DNA of 64,000 bases, taken from assembly GCA_032871835.1 (NCBI GenBank), contig CM065302.1, forward strand, positions 2,355,094 through 2,419,093, given 5' to 3'. Both the position numbers and the translations under genes were made by a program. The notes beneath the pieces are model-generated. The model had not been told where the DNA came from, made no database searches, and was given only the letters and a program-made list of their open reading frames with translations. Positions 44,380 to 56,954 of the stretch are shown here, piece after piece. The stretch is from Dipteronia dyeriana. Lineage: Eukaryota; Streptophyta; Magnoliopsida; Sapindales; Sapindaceae. The number at the start of each line of letters is the position of its first letter. Position 1 is the first letter of the stretch.

Positions 44380-47300
44380 ATGTTAGCAGTTTCTTGGAAT
44401 ATAAGAGGTATCAAGGGAAGTGAGAAAAGAAGAGTAGCCAGGTCCTTAGTGTCAAAGTTCAAACCAATAGTCCTTTTACTTCAAGAGTCCAAATTGACCA
44501 ATTTCGACAATTCAGTTATCAGTTCGCTAGGCGAACACTGGTTTTCTAGAGGCATGAGAGTAGAAGCAGTTGGCTCTGCGGGAAGCTTGATTACTCTCTG
44601 GAATAAGGATGATTTCTTGGTTAAAGTCTGCATTAAGTCTGATAGTTATATTGCCTTGGCTGGGGAGCTGATAAAACTTAGAAAAGATATTGTTTTTTGC
44701 AATGTCTATGGAATTTCATCATTCAAGCTCAACTTTTGTTTCCCTTTCCTTGGTGCATTGGTGGTGACTTTAATACTGTGTTATCATCTACGGAAAGGAT
44801 TGGGGCTTCTTGTGATTTGAACTCGGTCAGAAACTTCAACTCTTTTATCCTTCATGCTAAGGTAGTTGATATTCCTTTACATGGAATTTCTTTCACATGG
44901 TCTAATAATAGAGAACAAGTATCTTGGGCTAGGTTGGACAGATTCTTAGTGTCTCAAACTATTCTCTATTGGTTCCCTAAGCTAGTCCAAAAAGGAATGC
45001 CTAGAAGCATCTCTGACCACTACGCAATTATGATCGGAGAACCTAACGTGGGTTGGGGCCCTACCCCTTTTCGATTCTTTAATAACTAGCTTGAGGAGGG
45101 AGATTTAATGAAAAAGGTTGTGGATGAATGGAAGAAAAGCAAGGCTAAAGGTTCCAATGGCCGAATTCTATTCACAAAATTAAAGGGGACCAAATCCTTG
45201 ATAAAGAACTGGCAGTTATCAAAGAAGTTAGATTCAAATTCTATTAAGGATATTGAAGACCGTCTTAAGGCTATAGATGTTAAAGCAGTAAGTGACGGCT
45301 GGTCTGAAGCTTTGAGGAGGGAGATATCTAGATATTTAGTTAAATTATGGAGTGCATTAAGAAGGGATGATCAACAGTGGAGACAGAAATCCAGGGTAAA
45401 ATGGCTTAAGGTGGGAGACAAGAATTCAAAATTCTTTCACAACATAGCCAACGGAAGGAGAAGACACAACTTCATAGGTGATTTGATAATTAGAGAGGAT
45501 AGAATTTCTGATCCAAAACTTCTCAAAGAAGGTTTTTACAACTTCTTTAAAAATCAGTATAAGAGAGTCCAGTGGCAACGCCCTAAGATCTCAGTTTTAG
45601 GGCTCAACTTTCTACCTGAAATGAAAGAATTTTGCACGACAAACCTTTTAGCAAATAAGAGGTGTTGGAAGCCCTTAGCAACTGTGCCAGGAACAAAGCC
45701 CAGGCCCAGACGGTTTCAGCATCAATTTCCTTAAAGCTAACTTAGAAGTGATAGAGTAGGATTTTCTTAATTTTATTCATGGCTTTCACAAAGATGAGAC
45801 AATGATTTCAAAATTAAATAGCACTTTCATAGCACTCATACCCAAATGTGGGAGACCGGAAACTTTTAGAGATTTCAGACCCATCATTCTAATCGGCTCT
45901 ATGTATAAGATCCTAGCAAAGGTGCTCACCAATCGGTTGAAAAGGGTTATGGATCTTCACATTAGGGAAACTCATATGGCATTTGTGAAGAATCGCCAAA
46001 TCCTTGACAGTTTCGTCATCGCAGAAGAAATTATTCATCGGTGGAGATTGGAAGACGAATGAGGGCTTTTAGTCAAGTTAGACTTTGAAAAAGCTTACGA
46101 TTGTGTAGATCATGAGTTTTTAGATAATATGATGAAAGAGATGGGTTTTGGAGTGAAATTGAGGCTGCGGATTAAAAGTTGTATCTCAACTCCAAAAATT
46201 TCAGTTTTGGTAAATGGAAACCCAACTCCCCAATTCGACCTGGAAAGAGGCTTGCGCTAAGGTGACCCTCTCTCACCTTTTTTGTTCAATATTGTCACAG
46301 AAGCCTTAAGATGTTTATTTAGGAAAGCTGCTGACATAGGATTGCTGCTGACATAGGAATGTTGAGAGGGGTGTCTTTTGGTAACAACTCAGTCCATATC
46401 ACGCATCTCCAATTTACAGACGATACGATCCTTTTCCTCAAACCTAACCAGGTGTATCTGAACAATGCTAAGAGAATTCTAAGGTGCTTCGAACTGGCTA
46501 CCAGTTTAAGGATTAACTTCCATAAATCTTGTGTGGTTAGAGTGGCAAAGACTGAATTACCAGATAAAGGGTGGGCTGAATCCTTTAGGTGCATGAAAGA
46601 TTGTCTCCCAATCACATACTTAGGCTTGCCTCTTGGTGGAAGACCGAGACTTAGGAGTTTTTGGCATCCTCTCCTGTTTCGGATTCAGAGTCGCCTAGCT
46701 CCTTGGAAGAGGAAATTTTTGAACAAGGGTGGGAGGTTGGTCCTAGTTAATTCGGTCCTTTCAAGTCTACCTATTTACTTCATGCCAGTTCATAGGCTCC
46801 CAATTTCAGTGGCCAAAGACATTGAGAAGCTTCAACGCTCTTTTTTTTGGGGAGATAGAGTGGAGAAAAGAAAACTTCAAGCAGTAGACTGGGAGTTGGT
46901 GTGTCGAATCAAAAGCAAAGGAGGGTGAGGTATTGGTAGAATGGGAGATAAAAATAAAAGTCTCTTGGCTAAATGGGTTTGGAGATTCTGTTCAGATAAA
47001 TCTTCCTCGTGACGAAAAGTCATCTGTGCGAAGTACAATCTAAATACGGATAGGCTTACGTGGGAGTGGAAGAAGTCTTCGAAAGCCTCGTTCTTTGTTA
47101 AGGCAGTGGGCAGCCTTTTTAATTTCGGGAAGGCTGAAAGGATTCTCAAATAATGCCTGAGAGTGATTGTTGGCGATGGTAAAAGAGCTTAATTTTGGTC
47201 TGATTTAGGTGACAGAGATAGGCCTCTAAATTTAGCTTGCCCTCAAATTTTTGATTTAATCAGGATCAATTAATGAGTTTGGGAGGTGGCTAGGAACAAA

Positions 47301-48440
47301 GTGGGTCTGGGATATCCCTTTAAGGAGGCCCCTTTTTGATTGGGAAAAGGATCAGATGATGGCTTTCACTTGCATTTTAAATCGCATTAAGATGCGCAAA
47401 TCGTTCCGTGATAGGATGGTGTGGTCTTTTTGTCCTGATGGTAGATTTTCAGTGTCCTCTTTCCGTAGGTGTTTGGAAGACAGTTTGGTAGATCTGAACT
47501 CAGACCACAAGTTCGTTTGACAAGGAGTCTGTCCTCCGAAGGTAGAGATGTTTGTTTGGCAACTCCTAAGAGGTAGAGTGATGATTAAACAAGTAATGCA
47601 CATGTTCGGTTTTACTCAAGCTTTTACTATGGACTGTTTTATATGCAACTTGGAGGTCAAATCTATCGACCACTTGTTTATCCATTGTGCTTGGTCTCAA
47701 CAGTTATGGCACACTTGTATGAATTGGTGGGGTGTTAGTTTTTGTGTCACTAGTTCTTTAAAAGATTGGGCTTCTAGGTGGTCTAATATGTGTCATATGG
47801 CAAAATTTGATAGAGCTTAGAACACTTTGTTCTTCACCTTAGTTTGGACTGTTTGGGAAAGTAGGAATAATCTGGTTTTCAAAGGCAACAGGATGCTCAT
47901 TTCTCAACTGCAGAGGTGGTAACACTAAGGGTGGCCTGGTGGTTCAAATACCATGGTAAAGGATCAACTGACCTTATCACTCTTCTGATGTTGAATCTAA
48001 AAGATTACTGCACTGATTCTTACAATACAAAGCCCCATATGTTGTACGAATGGTGTCCCCCGCCGACTGGTTCTTACAAGTTCAATATGGATGAATCTTC
48101 TAAGGAAACCCAGGTAATGCTGGCATTGGAGGGGTGTTGAGAGACTCCTCAGGCAAGGTAAGGGGCTCTTTCTCCTATTTCATAGGATTTTGTGATTCTA
48201 TTTCAGCTGAAATATTAGTCATACACAAAGTTGCTGATCTATGTGCCAAAAATCTAGCCTTGCATGGAAATCAGATTCTTCTTGTTAGTGACTCAAAGAC
48301 CGATGTGTCCTGGATAAATGGAGAAGGAATAGGAAGTTTGAAGCATGTCAAACACATTTTGGTATTCGTGAATGGCTTGATTTTCTAGGAAACGTTACGG
48401 TGATTTTCAATTCAAGGTCTTCGAATTCCTCAGCAGATGC
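44380..48440 (+). pseudogene. ORF2 of LINE 1 (endonuclease, RT, RNase H), broken
   Basis: APE-type endonuclease: AVSWNIRGIKGSEKRR, LLLQESKL, GGDFNTVLSS and SISDHYAIM. RT: FIALIPKCGRPETFRDFRPI, FVKNRQILDSFVIAEEI, KLDFEKAYDCVDHEFL and the active site LQFTDDTILFLKPNQ near 46415. zf-RVT: VEMFVWQLLRGRV...CFICN...IDHLFIHC at 47540-47720. RNase H: FNMDES, SAEILVIHKVADLC and VSDSKTDVSW at 48080-48320. At least five frame changes and several stops break it (for example near 44750, 45735, 46060, 46258 and 46926). Confidence 0.83.
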
Positions 48441-48869
48441 TTTGGCAAGACAAGGGTCTAGTTCTGGTGAGAATTCCTTGGTTTGGGATTTTCCTTAAGT
48501 TTGGTCCTGTGATGCTCTTCTGGTCAGGCTGGTTTTGTTTGGTTTTTGATTTTGTTTTCGTTTTCGTGTGGTCCTGTTCTGGGTTGTGTTTTGATTGCTT
48601 TGTGCAGTTCTTGTTCTGGTTTTGTTTTGATGGCTCTTGCTCTGTTTCTAGCTGATTTTGCTTTGTACTTCTAGCCTTTTTTGGCTCTAAAATATAACTG
48701 TTCAAAAAAAAAAAAAAAACTTACTTATAATGCCATACAAATATAATAGTTGCTATATATATATATATATATTAATAGCAAAATTTGGACATTACTAATT
48801 AGGCGAAAAATTTCAATCGGATTAATTAATGAATGACGATAATGACACACCTTAAATATTGTATTTACA

Positions 48870-49082
48870 TAGACATGACCACGGTACGGTTCAAATCGTG
48901 AAACCAAACCGGAACCGTGTGAAATGAACCGGAACCGAAACCGCGAGGCTGAAGGTTTGGTTCTAGTTCTAGAACCGACGGTTCCAGAATATATATATTT
49001 TTATTTTTCTTATGCTAAATTGTAAAAAAAAAAAAAACCAAACCGACGGAACCGGAACCGGCCCGAATCGTGGGCATGCCTA
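48870..49082. mobile_element. hAT-type MITE, 213 bp
   Basis: Terminal inverted repeats TAGACATGACCACGG and TAGGCATGCCCACGA (reverse complement of the right end). Both sides have the octamer TATTTACA (48862-48869 and 49083-49090). The interior is rich in GGTTCCGGTT-type words. Copy 1 lacks it (near 26630), which fixes the insertion as later than the duplication. Confidence 0.82.
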
Positions 49083-49975
49083 TATTTACATCCATCAAAT
49101 TTTTTAAAAATTCTCTAATTTATAAATAAAGCCCACTTAATACCAAAAATATCATTTCTTTAATTATATTGTATTTATTGTTGTAAGTACACACCACCTA
49201 TTACTCTTATTATGTAATTTAATAAACTTTATTATTATTTCAAAAAATATATATTACTTTTAATTCTCTTACTATTCTTTCTCTTCCCTATTACTTTTCT
49301 CTTTTTGGCTTTTTCAAAAACAAAATTTATTTTTCGTTAAAAATCACTTTAGTTAAACAATTCATCTTAAGATTTTTTTTTATTGGAAAAACACTTTCTA
49401 TTTGAGAGAGTTGTAGGAATGCAAGATTTGTAACATGTCCCAATTGATATGGAAGTATATACGTGTTAAATGATATTTCATAAAAAAAAAGTGTTCGATA
49501 AAATTGAAAAACATATAATTTTTGTTATAGAAAAAGAACATATAATATTGAAAAATAAAAAAATCTTTAGTTTAAACATATAATTGTAAAGCTATTTCTT
49601 GTTCTTCGGAACAAATATATATTATGAGACATGATCAGTAGCTATTCCTATACATTATTATGATAATATATTATTATATAATTAGTTAAATATACTTTAA
49701 GAAGTCTTTTGTCAAGTCAATGTGTTATGATTTTAACAAAATTAGTACCACATTAATCTATAATAATAATCAAAATTTTCACAAGTTATGATGGGTATGT
49801 TTTTAACGTTGATCAATACCTAAGTTAGTGAAAATTTTAATAATTAAATTAAACATTCACATAATTGATCAATACGTACAGTATGGATTGTAAAAAATTC
49901 AGACAATATACAGACCTAATAATTTCCTAATAACTCACCCTAGTTTTGGCCGGGTTTTTATAATGCACGTTAGAG

Positions 49976-51180
49976 TCTCCCTAAAACGGAGTTTTTCATG
50001 TGGCAATTATGGAAAGTTAGAGTGTTAGTGAGAGCTGTGATGTTTAAATTAGGCATGGATTTTTATCTTCCTTAGATTGTCCTTTTTGTAGAGAGGAGGT
50101 TGAGACTATTGATCATTTATTCATGAGATGCTCATGGTCACGTTCTTTGTGGTTATTGTGCATGGATTGGTGGGGGGTCCATTGTTGCATGAATAACTCA
50201 ATTAATGAGTGGATGGAAGCTTGGAAGGGTGTATGTCCTCAGAGGAATATTGAGAGATTTTGGAATTCCCTGTTTTGTGTTATTGTTTGGACAATATGGG
50301 AGTTTAGAAATCGTCTCGTTTTTGAAGGAAAGGAACCGTGTATGGTGAAGGCTGGCGATTTGATTAAGTTTAGGATTGTTTGGTGGTTTAAAAATTTAGG
50401 GAAGGGATCTCGGGACTCAATCCAATCCCTTTTACTTAATTTTAAACATCTTTGTATCGAATTCAAAAAGACTAAGAAGAGTTGTATCCTGGATTGGCTT
50501 CCTCCAAGTGGTGATAATCAGAAATTCAATGTAGACGACTCTGTCTTTGGAAAGCCAGGCCCAACAGGTATCGGAGGAGTGTTGAGGCCTTGAGGAACGT
50601 TACTGGTAAGATCCTGTGTCTTTTTTCCTTTTTTTATGGGGATCCTATACTCAAACACATTCAAATTGTGGGCAGTTAAAAGAGCAGCGGAACTATGCCT
50701 CTCCAACGTTAATTTAAGGGATAGATTTATTTCTATCGTCAGTGACTCTAAGGTTGCTGTCTCTTGGGCGAATAATGGGGATTTTGGGAACATTAATTGT
50801 GTTAATTCCATCTACGACATTCGAGGTATCATGAGCTCTTTAGGAGGTCTGGAGGTTGTGCATGATTCTAGAGCTTTCAACTCCTTCGCGGATAGTTTGG
50901 CGAAGATGGGATCTAACAACTGTGACGATTTCGTGGAATGGTGGGATTTCTAATGTTTTTTTTTCTGTTGTTTCTGGCGCTTTTGTGGTGGTGTGGTAGT
51001 GTTGTTGTAGTGTTCTCTTTTGTTTGGCTTCCTTGTGTTTAGCTTTGCTCTGTTTGGTTTGTTTAGGCCAGGTGTGGCTACTGGTTTGTTGGGTTCGGTT
51101 GCTCTGTATTGTCCCTCTTAGGCTGTTAGCCTTTTGCCCCTTGTGGCTGTTTCCTTAATAAAGTTTGCTGCTTCAAAAAA
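49976..51180 (+). mobile_element. LINE 2: 5'-truncated L1-type fragment with perfect borders
   Basis: 1205 bp flanked by ATAATGCACGTTAGAG (49960-49975) and ATAATGCACATTAGAG (51181-51196), a 16-bp target duplication with one mismatch. It ends AATAAAG...CTTCAAAAAA. It carries only the zf-RVT end and RNase H: CPFCREEVETIDHLFMRCSW, then FNVDDSVFGKPGPTGIGGVL, and VSDSKVAVSWANN. One stop lies after GGVLRP. The empty site is present in copy 1. Confidence 0.9.
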
Positions 51181-51230
51181 ATAATGCACATTAGAGCTTG
51201 AAATTGAATTATTAAAATATGGAAACATTA

Positions 51231-52190
51231 GGCCCCCTGCAGCTGTTTTCCATTCCGTTTTCGTTTTTATTTTTTAAAAACGATTTCGGAAACATGTTCG
51301 TTAACCGTTTTTCATTTTATTTTCGAAAAACAAAAAAAAAACATGAAAAACAAAATCAGTGTTAAAAGTGAAAGATTTGAAAAACACAAAATACTTGTTT
51401 TTCGTTTTTCGTTTTTCGTTTTTGTTTTTCATTTTATTTTTCAATTTTTTATATTAAAAAAAATCTTAAACTATTAATTGTATTATTATGCGTTTGATAT
51501 GAATAGGAACAAGATTTTTAAATTACCAAAGTGCCCCTTATATATATATACATATATTCCAAAATATATTTATAATATATTTAAATATTACATATTATTA
51601 TAATTATATAATATTATAACTATATTATATATATATATATAATATCAAATATTATATATTTATATAGGATATAATGTGATATATTATGTATTATTATATA
51701 TAAAAATATAATAATATTTCATATATAAAAAATGTAACAATATTTAATATATTATTGTAATAAGTATATATATAATAATAATATATTTGTATATATTATA
51801 ATTATTTATTTATAATTTAAGAGTTTAGTTTTGATTAATTCATTTTTTTGATATGTTTTTTTGAATTAATTTTTGATGTGTTACTTATGTTTAATATAAA
51901 AATTACAATACAAAAATTATATTGGTTAATTATTTAATCAATTTGGTTATAGTTGTAATAATAATAAACAAAATACTAAAATTGATATTTCAATTTTTTT
52001 GATAGTTTTCGGTTAACCTACCAAACGCTTTTTTTCTGTTTTCATTTTCAAAATACAGCTTTCAGTATTTGCTACCAGACGCGTTTTCATAATTCGAAAA
52101 TGAAACCAAAAATACTGTTTTCATTTTCGTTTTCATTTTCATTTTCATTTTCGAAAAACAGCAACTGAAAAACGCTTACAGGACGGACCC
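51231..52190. mobile_element. Harbinger-like non-autonomous element, 960 bp
   Basis: Present in copy 2 and absent at the matching point of copy 1 (GGAAACTTTATC near 29750). It is flanked by TTA (51228-51230 and 52191-52193). The left end GGCCCCCTGCAGCTGTTTTC and the reverse-complemented right end GGGTCCGTCCTGTAAGCG are loosely similar. Both subterminal parts are rich in TTTTCGTTTTTCATTTTC. A TTA duplication and GG-starting ends suggest PIF/Harbinger. No transposase frame is present. Confidence 0.6.
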
Positions 52191-52731
52191 TTATCTTTCT
52201 GCTGGGTTTTTTTTATTCCTTTTTCATCTGACTTGTTACTCTGTTAATAAGTCTATGATTATGTAGGGAAGAAAAAAAGATGTAACACGTGGCCACGTGG
52301 TTATTCATATACCATATGCTTGTGTAAATTTAAGTGAAATTTACGTTCAGGTTCAAATATAGACTATACAATTTAAGTTGTATAACTTGTATTTATATTT
52401 TGGTGTGAGTCCCCCGTGTAGAGAATATATTTTTTAAAACACGTGAAAAGATAAAGATAGGTTACTCGTGTTGGTAACCGTCTCAAAAGTTTGCTTAGGG
52501 AAATTGTGGAAAGTTTGTTCTCCAGGAGTTGAGAGTAGCTTGATTGTGTGAGTGTTGCCCAAAGGTTGCGTAGGCAGTTTAGTTGACTGTTTGATTAAGC
52601 TACTGTTTATATATATATATTCAGTATAGGTGTTGTTGTGCTTGAAATTTCTATAAGAATACAAGTTATCAAGTTAGTTTTCATAATTAGCGTTTTTCTA
52701 GAAGTGGTGTTTTCTTTTTTCCGGCGCTCTT

Positions 52732-54330
52732 ATGGACATTATGCTGAGGAAATTGATGAAAGATACGGTCTCTGTAGTTCGAAAAGAGGTAATATACTAA
52801 TATAGTAATATGAGCTTTTTTGGCTTGTGTTTTTGTCGGTTTGATTATCAGAGTGTTAATTTTATAAATTTGTGACTTCATACTCCACAATCATTAATTG
52901 ACAATGGAGCCGGTGAAGATGAAACCGGCTAATGAACGAGTGAAGAAGAAACGAGCAATGAAATCAACATTCAGTACACAGGATGCGCAACCTGAACGGA
53001 ACGTCAATCAGAGGTTAGTTGCATTGATTCTTTCGTTTCCTGAAAATTTCATCTATATTATCAATTATGGCAGTAGCTGTCTGATTTTGGTTTTCTTGTT
53101 GATTTTGTTGTAGAACCTCACTTGATCTTCAGATTAAGAATTCAGAACAAGTAGCATTGCAGTTGCAGTTCATTAATAACAAATTACCAGATAAGATTTA
53201 TAAGAATGATGAGATAAAAGATGACAGTGATGGATCTGTTGAAATTAAATTAATAAGTATTACCAGCGGGGAGACAATAGAACAAGGTCCTCTTTCTTCT
53301 ATGAAGATACAGATTGTTGTTCTTGATGGTGATTTTGGTCTCGGCGACTATGAAAACTGGACTGAAGAGGAATTCAAGGACAAAATTTTAACTAAAAGGC
53401 AATTGTTGAATGGCACTGTGAGGCTATTGGTGAAAGGGAAGTAGCAGATTACGTTGACAGATGGAGTTGGTACCATCCAGGACTTACGTTTCATTGAAAA
53501 TTCTAGCCGGAGACCACCATGTAAAAAGTACAGACTAGGAGCAACAGTTTTACAAAGCAACAGTAATAGGGGTCACGTGAGAATCAAGGAAGCAATAACC
53601 AAACCTTTTCGAGTGTTGGACTATAGTGGAAGAAGTAAGATTAAAAGCTTGACTCCTTTGATCTATATGTTCTTATCAATTAAAAGATGTTAATTAGATT
53701 TAGATATATGTTCCTTTAACTGCTTTATAAATTAATATGTTTGTGTTATGTATCATACTATTGTCTTTGACATATTCATTTAGAGTACAAGAAACACGAT
53801 CTTCCATCATTGGACAATGAAGTATGGCATTTGAAGAGGATAAAACAAGATCGTAAATTTCATATGCGGTTGATAAATAACAATATTCATACAATCAGGG
53901 ACTTCAAGCAGATGTACAAAACCAATCCCGTCAAACTAAAAGAGGTAATTAAGGACGACCATGATGATGTTTTATCATGTTCTTGTTTGATGAGTATTAA
54001 TTATACATGTCGATGAATAATCTATCTTAAATTTCTGGACCACAGATACTTAAAGATTGTTCATAATTAATTGGGAAAAAATTATAAAACATGCTGATAG
54101 TGTTGTAGATGATGAGAAGCTAAATGCTTCCTCTCAAGGGAAAATTGACTTTTGTTTCGAAAATCTCCCAGGACAGATTTCATCTTAAGGATCGAGTGAA
54201 CTCCCTTTGTTTCCAATGACAGTCTTCTCAACTCAACCCTGTACCTCACCCACATATCTCCGATGTTCAAGACCCGAATGCTTTAGAAGCCGACTCAAAC
54301 CCCGATGTAAAACAAGTAGCTAAATAATCA
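52732..54330 (+). pseudogene. CBP60-like gene, copy 2, broken
   Basis: Exon 1 (52732-52788, MDIMLRKLMKDTVSVVRKE) is intact. The acceptor and the first ~150 bp of exon 2 are deleted, so intron 1 runs directly into MEPVKMKPANERVKKK (52904). The exon 3 equivalent has a TAG at 53443-53445 after LLVKGK, and exon 5 a TAA soon after ILKDCS. The remaining wording follows copy 1 closely (FRVLDYSGR, LPSLDNEVWHLKRI). The late-exon frameshift of copy 1 is shared. Confidence 0.85.
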
Positions 54331-55342
54331 TTTTAGTTAAATAAAAATTCATTATAAAAAAAAATACAAAATAAGAAAAAATTAATGGTTTTTTATTATT
54401 TATTTAAGATTTTTTTATAATCTATTTATTTAATATTTTATTATTGTGAATTTTCTTATTTATTATTTTAATTTAAAGCTAATATAATAATTTTAGTTAA
54501 ATTAAATAGCAATAAGGGTAAAAATTTACTTTTATATGTTTTAAAATAGTTGATTTTCAAATATTTAGTCAAGTGGAGTAAATTGATGAGTTTTGTAAAA
54601 AATAAGGACTCAAGTGATGAATATGAAAAAATATTTATAAAAGTGACAAATTATATATATAAAAAAAAAAGTGGGACTTTTGTCAGTATCATGATTATCA
54701 TCCCTTTTTTTTTATAATCCAACAATATACATTAAAGAATGCTAGTGAAAGGATATTCTTAGTATTTTAAATCAAGATTCACTACACGTGCAAGGAATGT
54801 TGGTATCATATACTGATATACAACATGCAAAAACATGTAATACAGAGGTTATTCATATACAACATGCGGGGGTTCTTGTGTAAATTCAAGTTAAATTTAC
54901 TTTCAATCTACACCATTGACCACACAATTAAAACTGTGTTACTTGTATTTGGTGTGCAATCCCTGGTGCATGTCACGAATATATGTCACGAATAATCAAA
55001 TAGAACAAAAAGGAGGCAATGGAGGTGATTCATGAAGAGAACAATGTATAAAAAAATCTCTACAAGTTCTCAGAGGATGTACATGAATTTCGAGTGGTTA
55101 TTTTGTTTTTATTTATTTTTAAGTAATAGACTTTTCCAATATTTTTTGGGTTTTAGGGTCAACCTTGTTTGTGTATTGTGGGCTTGTGAGTTGTGGCCTT
55201 GTGAGTTGTGGCCTTGTGGGACAGTTGTCTTTACTCAGTGGATTTTGTATATGGATATCTATCTATCCCAATATATTTAATATAATTTTATTTAAAGAAA
55301 TAAATATAAAAATCGTGTTATAGATGTGACGAATGTCACGAA
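54331..55342. other. AT-rich intergenic stretch
   Basis: No coding frame or RNA. At 54850-54960 it repeats a phrase also found in front of both CBP60 copies (TTCATATAC-ACATGCGG, TGTGTAAATTCAAGT), so it holds another piece of that local repeat family. Confidence 0.45.
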
Positions 55343-55347
55343 CCCTC

Positions 55348-56186
55348 TATTAGGTTTTGACTCGCATTCTCAAGTAAACCCAATATTAACCAAATAAAAC
55401 TCAATTAATATGGAACTTCCTAGAGACGTGGGATAACGTTTGGAAGTTGAAGATGGTGTTTGAGGGAGGTTTGAAGACGAAGACGAAGACGAAGACGAAT
55501 AAGAATAGGAAAGTGTTTTCTTCTGGAAGTTCTTGTGCTAATCGGAAAAGGAAAGTGTTTGTCTTCATGAAGAATATGAAAGTCCTATACTTGAAGGAAA
55601 ATGATTTCTCCTTAACAAGAAGACTTGTCATAAATAGGAAATAGTATTTATGTGGAACAAGTAATTATTGTACGTTTAGGAGTAGGATTTCCTCTTATAT
55701 TAAACTCCTTATAACTAGTATAAATAGATATTGTAATTAGGTTATTTTGTGTGTGGGGCTAAAAGAACACCATGTAACATCAGAGAGTGGAGAGATCCGT
55801 GTGAGAGACCCGTGGAAATATCCGGGGAGAGATCAAAGGGAATATCAGTGGATCAAGTTTGAGATCCGTGTGTGATATTCAGGGGAGACCTAGGGGATAT
55901 TGTGGGGTTCTTGATTAGAATCTTGTGAGCGTGGTTTTGGGTTTAGGTGTGAGCGAGAATCCTGGAATATATAGTTGTAAAAATTTATCATATAGTGGAA
56001 TTTTTTCTGTCGTCCTGACAGCCCGTGGTTTTTTACTCGATTTTCGTTTTCCACGTATATCTTGTGTTGTGATTGGTTTATTTTCTATCAACTATTTTTT
56101 CTGCTATTGATGTTATTAATTGCTATGAGTTATGGACATATATTAGGCACGACGATTCCACGATCATCGATCCAAAATCTCCAACA
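55348..56186 (+). repeat. 5' LTR of Copia element F
   Basis: 839 bp, starting TATTAGGTTTTG (the TG start mutated to TA) and ending TCTCCAACA. It keeps about 50 bp (GTTTTCTTCTGGAAGTTCTTG...) lacking in the 3' LTR, and a longer (GAAGAC)n run. Confidence 0.88.
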
Positions 56187-56954
56187 ATTGGTATCAGAGC
56201 CTTGGTTTGGCGATGGCATTTTTTTTTAAGTCTTTACGAAAGATCGTATAGAGGACTTTGTGGTATTGGGATGATGATGATGGTTGCCTAGTATAGTTTA
56301 GCAAAGAAGATACGTCTTGAAAACGGTTTTGAACTCGGTGGGTTTGATGAAAAGAAAAAATAGAGATGGAGGAGAACTTTTTTTTTAGCTTGTGGTGGCA
56401 GGTAAAAGTCATGGAGATCTAATCTGGGTTACACAAGGCGCTAATTGAATATTAAAAAAAATTAACGCTCGAAGTCTCTAGTTGTTGTGGGGCTTATCTA
56501 GCAAAGCACTCCCCGTACTGGTAGCAAGTATTTCACCAGGTATGTGATGCAAGGACGGAAAGTCTTTCACATGATTAGGTGATGTAAGGACAAGTTTATC
56601 CTTTTGGCAGTTTTCCCCACTAGCCATGGAAGAGGATATGTTGTTGCTCGTAGTCTATAATTGTGCACAAGGCATTGGTCAGAAAGTGATGCACAGTGTA
56701 TGGTGGACAAGGATGTCGATGGCTGACGAACTCCCTGGTAATCTGACGTGAGGAGTTGCATCACAATTTCAGCAGGTTATTTTTCGACATAGTGTCAGAA
56801 CAACGAACACAAAGCAAAAGGAAGAAGAAAAAAAAAATCTTATGATGGTTGGTTCCTAAGTGGTTATACATTTGTGGTGGGGTATGTTGATTCTTGGTGA
56901 TGAGAATCGTGGTTGTGGACAAAGGTCTTGAGAATTCAAGTCAAAGGGGAGAAT

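Larger units (their letters stand above)
42420..48720 (+). mobile_element. LINE 1: L1-type non-LTR retrotransposon, 5'-truncated
   Basis: ORF1 with a DUF4283-like domain, then ORF2 with APE endonuclease, RT, zf-RVT and RNase H domains in the plant L1 order, ending in a 16-A tail (48704-48719). ORF1 begins inside its conserved domain, so the 5' end is missing. TACTTAT occurs at both borders (42421 and 48723) and could be part of a target duplication, but this is weak. Confidence 0.85.
48797..54330. repeat. Segmental duplication, copy 2 (partner 26590-31905)
   Basis: Same orientation as copy 1 and about 22.2 kb downstream. After removing its three insertions (48870-49082, 49976-51180, 51231-52190) about 3.1 kb remain. 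The homology runs from AATTAATGAATGACGATAAT through CBP60 exon 5 to AACAAGTAG near 54320. It lacks the 2.2 kb between the direct repeats of copy 1. Confidence 0.85.
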
